Assembly (NCBI GenBank): GCA_023897205.1
Contig: JAHWDD010000003.1
Location: 4,157,665-4,221,664 of the forward strand
Direction of reading: 5' to 3'
DNA length: 64,000 nucleotides
Source of the DNA: Exophiala sp. HKRS030
Taxonomy: Eukaryota; Ascomycota; Eurotiomycetes; Chaetothyriales; Herpotrichiellaceae
Part shown: positions 62,520 through 64,000 of the stretch, in pieces
Position numbering within the stretch: position 1 is the first letter of the stretch
Layout: each line of letters opens with the position of its first letter
The notes under the pieces: generated by a model
The model's input: the letters and a program-made list of their open reading frames with translations, nothing else
What the model was told of the DNA's origin: nothing
Databases searched by the model: none
Made by a program: the position numbers and the translations under genes

Positions 62520-63698
62520 TTAAGATTCAATGCCGATTCCAGATATGATACACTCGTCAGCGAGGCCAGCCTCATCGATACGGACCAGGCTCTGAGGATG
62601 AAACCAAAGATAATCATGAGGCGCCATGCCGGCGTCTCGATATGAACACCTGCCTGTGTAGAATGATTTTTCGAAATTTCTCCTCGCCATGTGACCCGTG
62701 TACACTGGATCCCAACCAACACCATCCGTGAAAGGCTCCTTTGGAACAGCCTCGCGACTTGTACGACCTCCAAGATTTCTATAGGCGCAGATTGTCACGT
62801 GGACGCGAGATGGAATGAAAGGATTGTACTTGGCTGCAACCCTGTAGTCAGTCTCGCACAACCCACACTTGATCAAGCGTCGACAAGGAAAAATTTCGAT
62901 GCTTTGTTCACCATTTTCACAGGCAGTAAGTTGGTGTCTGACAGCGCATTGAACGACGTGTTTTATTTCAGACGAACAATGGCACAAAAGACAGTCAAGT
63001 TCTAGCATAATGGTGTCGCACTTTTGCAGCGTACTGATAGTGAGCCTAACGGTCCTGAGAACCACGAGTTGATCCTCTGTTATGGTTTGACCACGGTCGT
63101 ACAGCTCGTTCTTGATGATTCTTGCTCGAAAGGTTTGTTGCATGAATTTTTGAAGCCTGATGAGATTGTGATCGACACAGCACTGATCATCGATGAAACT
63201 AACCGGCGCTGTGTACTGCCCTCTCCCATGCTGCCGAAGGATGACATCGACAATATTGTGATGATTGGTGGGCCATCGTGGGTAATTGAAGCATGGCTGC
63301 AGAGAGACGTAGGCTGGTAACCCACATGTTGGACATAGATAGCTTCGATCTGCGGAAGAGGTCCAGTCATAAAGATGGTTGCACCTGGGACAGAGCAGCA
63401 TTTGTGGCAAGTCATGTTCGAGTAACCGCAGAAATCTCTTCTTAATTTTCAGATTCATTGCCTTGGAATGCACGAGCTCTGGAAATCGATGTGACAGGAC
63501 TGAGAAGGACTGCTTGTTGGTCAAAGCGAGCGACATGATCGATTCACAAGGTAGGTGTTGGACGATGAGCCCCACAAGCTCTGGCGGCAAATCGAATGGA
63601 GTCCATGTCCGTACATTCATCGACTGCTGACCAGGCTCTGGGAAACCAGACTGTGACAATTGGGTTTGTGAGCATCTTGATCGGGACTGGAAGTCCAT
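62520..63698 (-). CDS. F-box protein with Cys-pair motif
   Basis: Single-exon protein of 392 residues from the ATG at 63698; another in-frame ATG at 63620 (MNVRTWTPFDLPPEL) would give 366 residues. An F-box lies near the N-terminus (FDLPPELVGLIVQHLPCESI, then MSLALTNKQ), the usual Skp1-binding element of SCF ubiquitin ligases. Two CxxC pairs follow (LLCPRCNHLYDW and YLCPTCGLP), with further cysteine pairs later (CLLCHC, IKCGLCETDY), suggesting zinc binding. No substrate-binding repeat (WD40, LRR) is visible. This architecture is a common, poorly characterised fungal F-box type. Confidence 0.75.
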   Translation of the reverse strand: MDFQSRSRCSQTQLSQSGFPEPGQQSMNVRTWTPFDLPPELVGLIVQHLPCESIMSLALTNKQSFSVLSHRFPELVHSKAMNLKIKKRFLRLLEHDLPQMLLCPRCNHLYDWTSSADRSYLCPTCGLPAYVSLQPCFNYPRWPTNHHNIVDVILRQHGRGQYTAPVSFIDDQCCVDHNLIRLQKFMQQTFRARIIKNELYDRGQTITEDQLVVLRTVRLTISTLQKCDTIMLELDCLLCHCSSEIKHVVQCAVRHQLTACENGEQSIEIFPCRRLIKCGLCETDYRVAAKYNPFIPSRVHVTICAYRNLGGRTSREAVPKEPFTDGVGWDPVYTGHMARRNFEKSFYTGRCSYRDAGMAPHDYLWFHPQSLVRIDEAGLADECIISGIGIES

Positions 63699-64000
63699 GC
63701 CCACGACAGGTGTAGCGAAGATTCAAAGTCGAACGCTGCAGGGATAGAAGTATCAAATGAGCTCCGGGAATGTTCGATGAAGAAAAAGCCTACCAGAACA
63801 AGAGAGAATAGGGACGAGATTTAAATCGTCTCGAAAGCGAAAATTTGCCATTGTTGCGTCCAGATAGATCTTGTTAGGGTTTCCTCTGAATTTTATCTTA
63901 GATGATCATCCATTCAGGTCTAGAGCTTATAAATAAAGCATTTCAGATTCGGACTAAAGAAGACGAATGGAGGCAGCAGTGACCGGTTAGCCACTGAAGA
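63699..64000. other. Upstream region of the F-box gene to window end
   Basis: About 300 bp holding the F-box promoter; no gene seen. Confidence 0.5.

Overview
The window is nuclear DNA of a filamentous ascomycete (Pezizomycotina). This follows from many 44-134 bp spliceosomal introns (GTRNGT donors, CTRAY-like branch sites, YAG acceptors) and from a gene set typical of that group: Rax2, a Zn2Cys6 regulator, a LaeA-like methyltransferase, Rmt2 and a Yrb30-type Ran-binding protein. A Eurotiomycete or Dothideomycete is my guess; I cannot name the species.

Layout. 1-8.9 kb holds three + strand housekeeping genes: a 5'-truncated Snx41/Atg20-type sorting nexin, a Ubp12-type deubiquitinase and Arp4. 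8.9-23.7 kb is almost gene-free and rich in microsatellites, a (G)31 run and a recurrent 9-mer (TACGGAGTA); its only gene is a LaeA-like methyltransferase near 15.4 kb. 23.7-33 kb holds Rax2, OGG1 and a rhomboid protease on the - strand. 33.3-41 kb looks like a small nutrient module: an amino-acid-type permease (-) divergent from a Zn2Cys6 regulator (+), followed by an M20 carboxypeptidase-S-like peptidase (+). 41.8-64 kb is a dense housekeeping block: U2AF large subunit, eRF3/Sup35, a Ran-GTP-binding protein, CstF-64/Rna15, prohibitin-2, a large unrecognised coiled-coil protein, Rmt2, a short-chain dehydrogenase, a 58-residue cysteine-rich protein and an F-box protein. Several pairs are head to head and probably share promoters (eRF3/Ran-binding, CstF-64/Phb2, permease/regulator, unknown protein/Rmt2).

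The most important quality observation is that eight genes, including the essential eRF3, are each broken by frameshifts that one extra G or C in a short G/C run would repair (nine sites in all). Every site needs an added base and none needs a removed one. This one-sided pattern points to base-calling or assembly deletions, not to pseudogenes. These genes are therefore annotated across the breaks, with the break given in each entry.

I found no tRNA, rRNA, transposase, reverse transcriptase, CRISPR array or virus-like gene.
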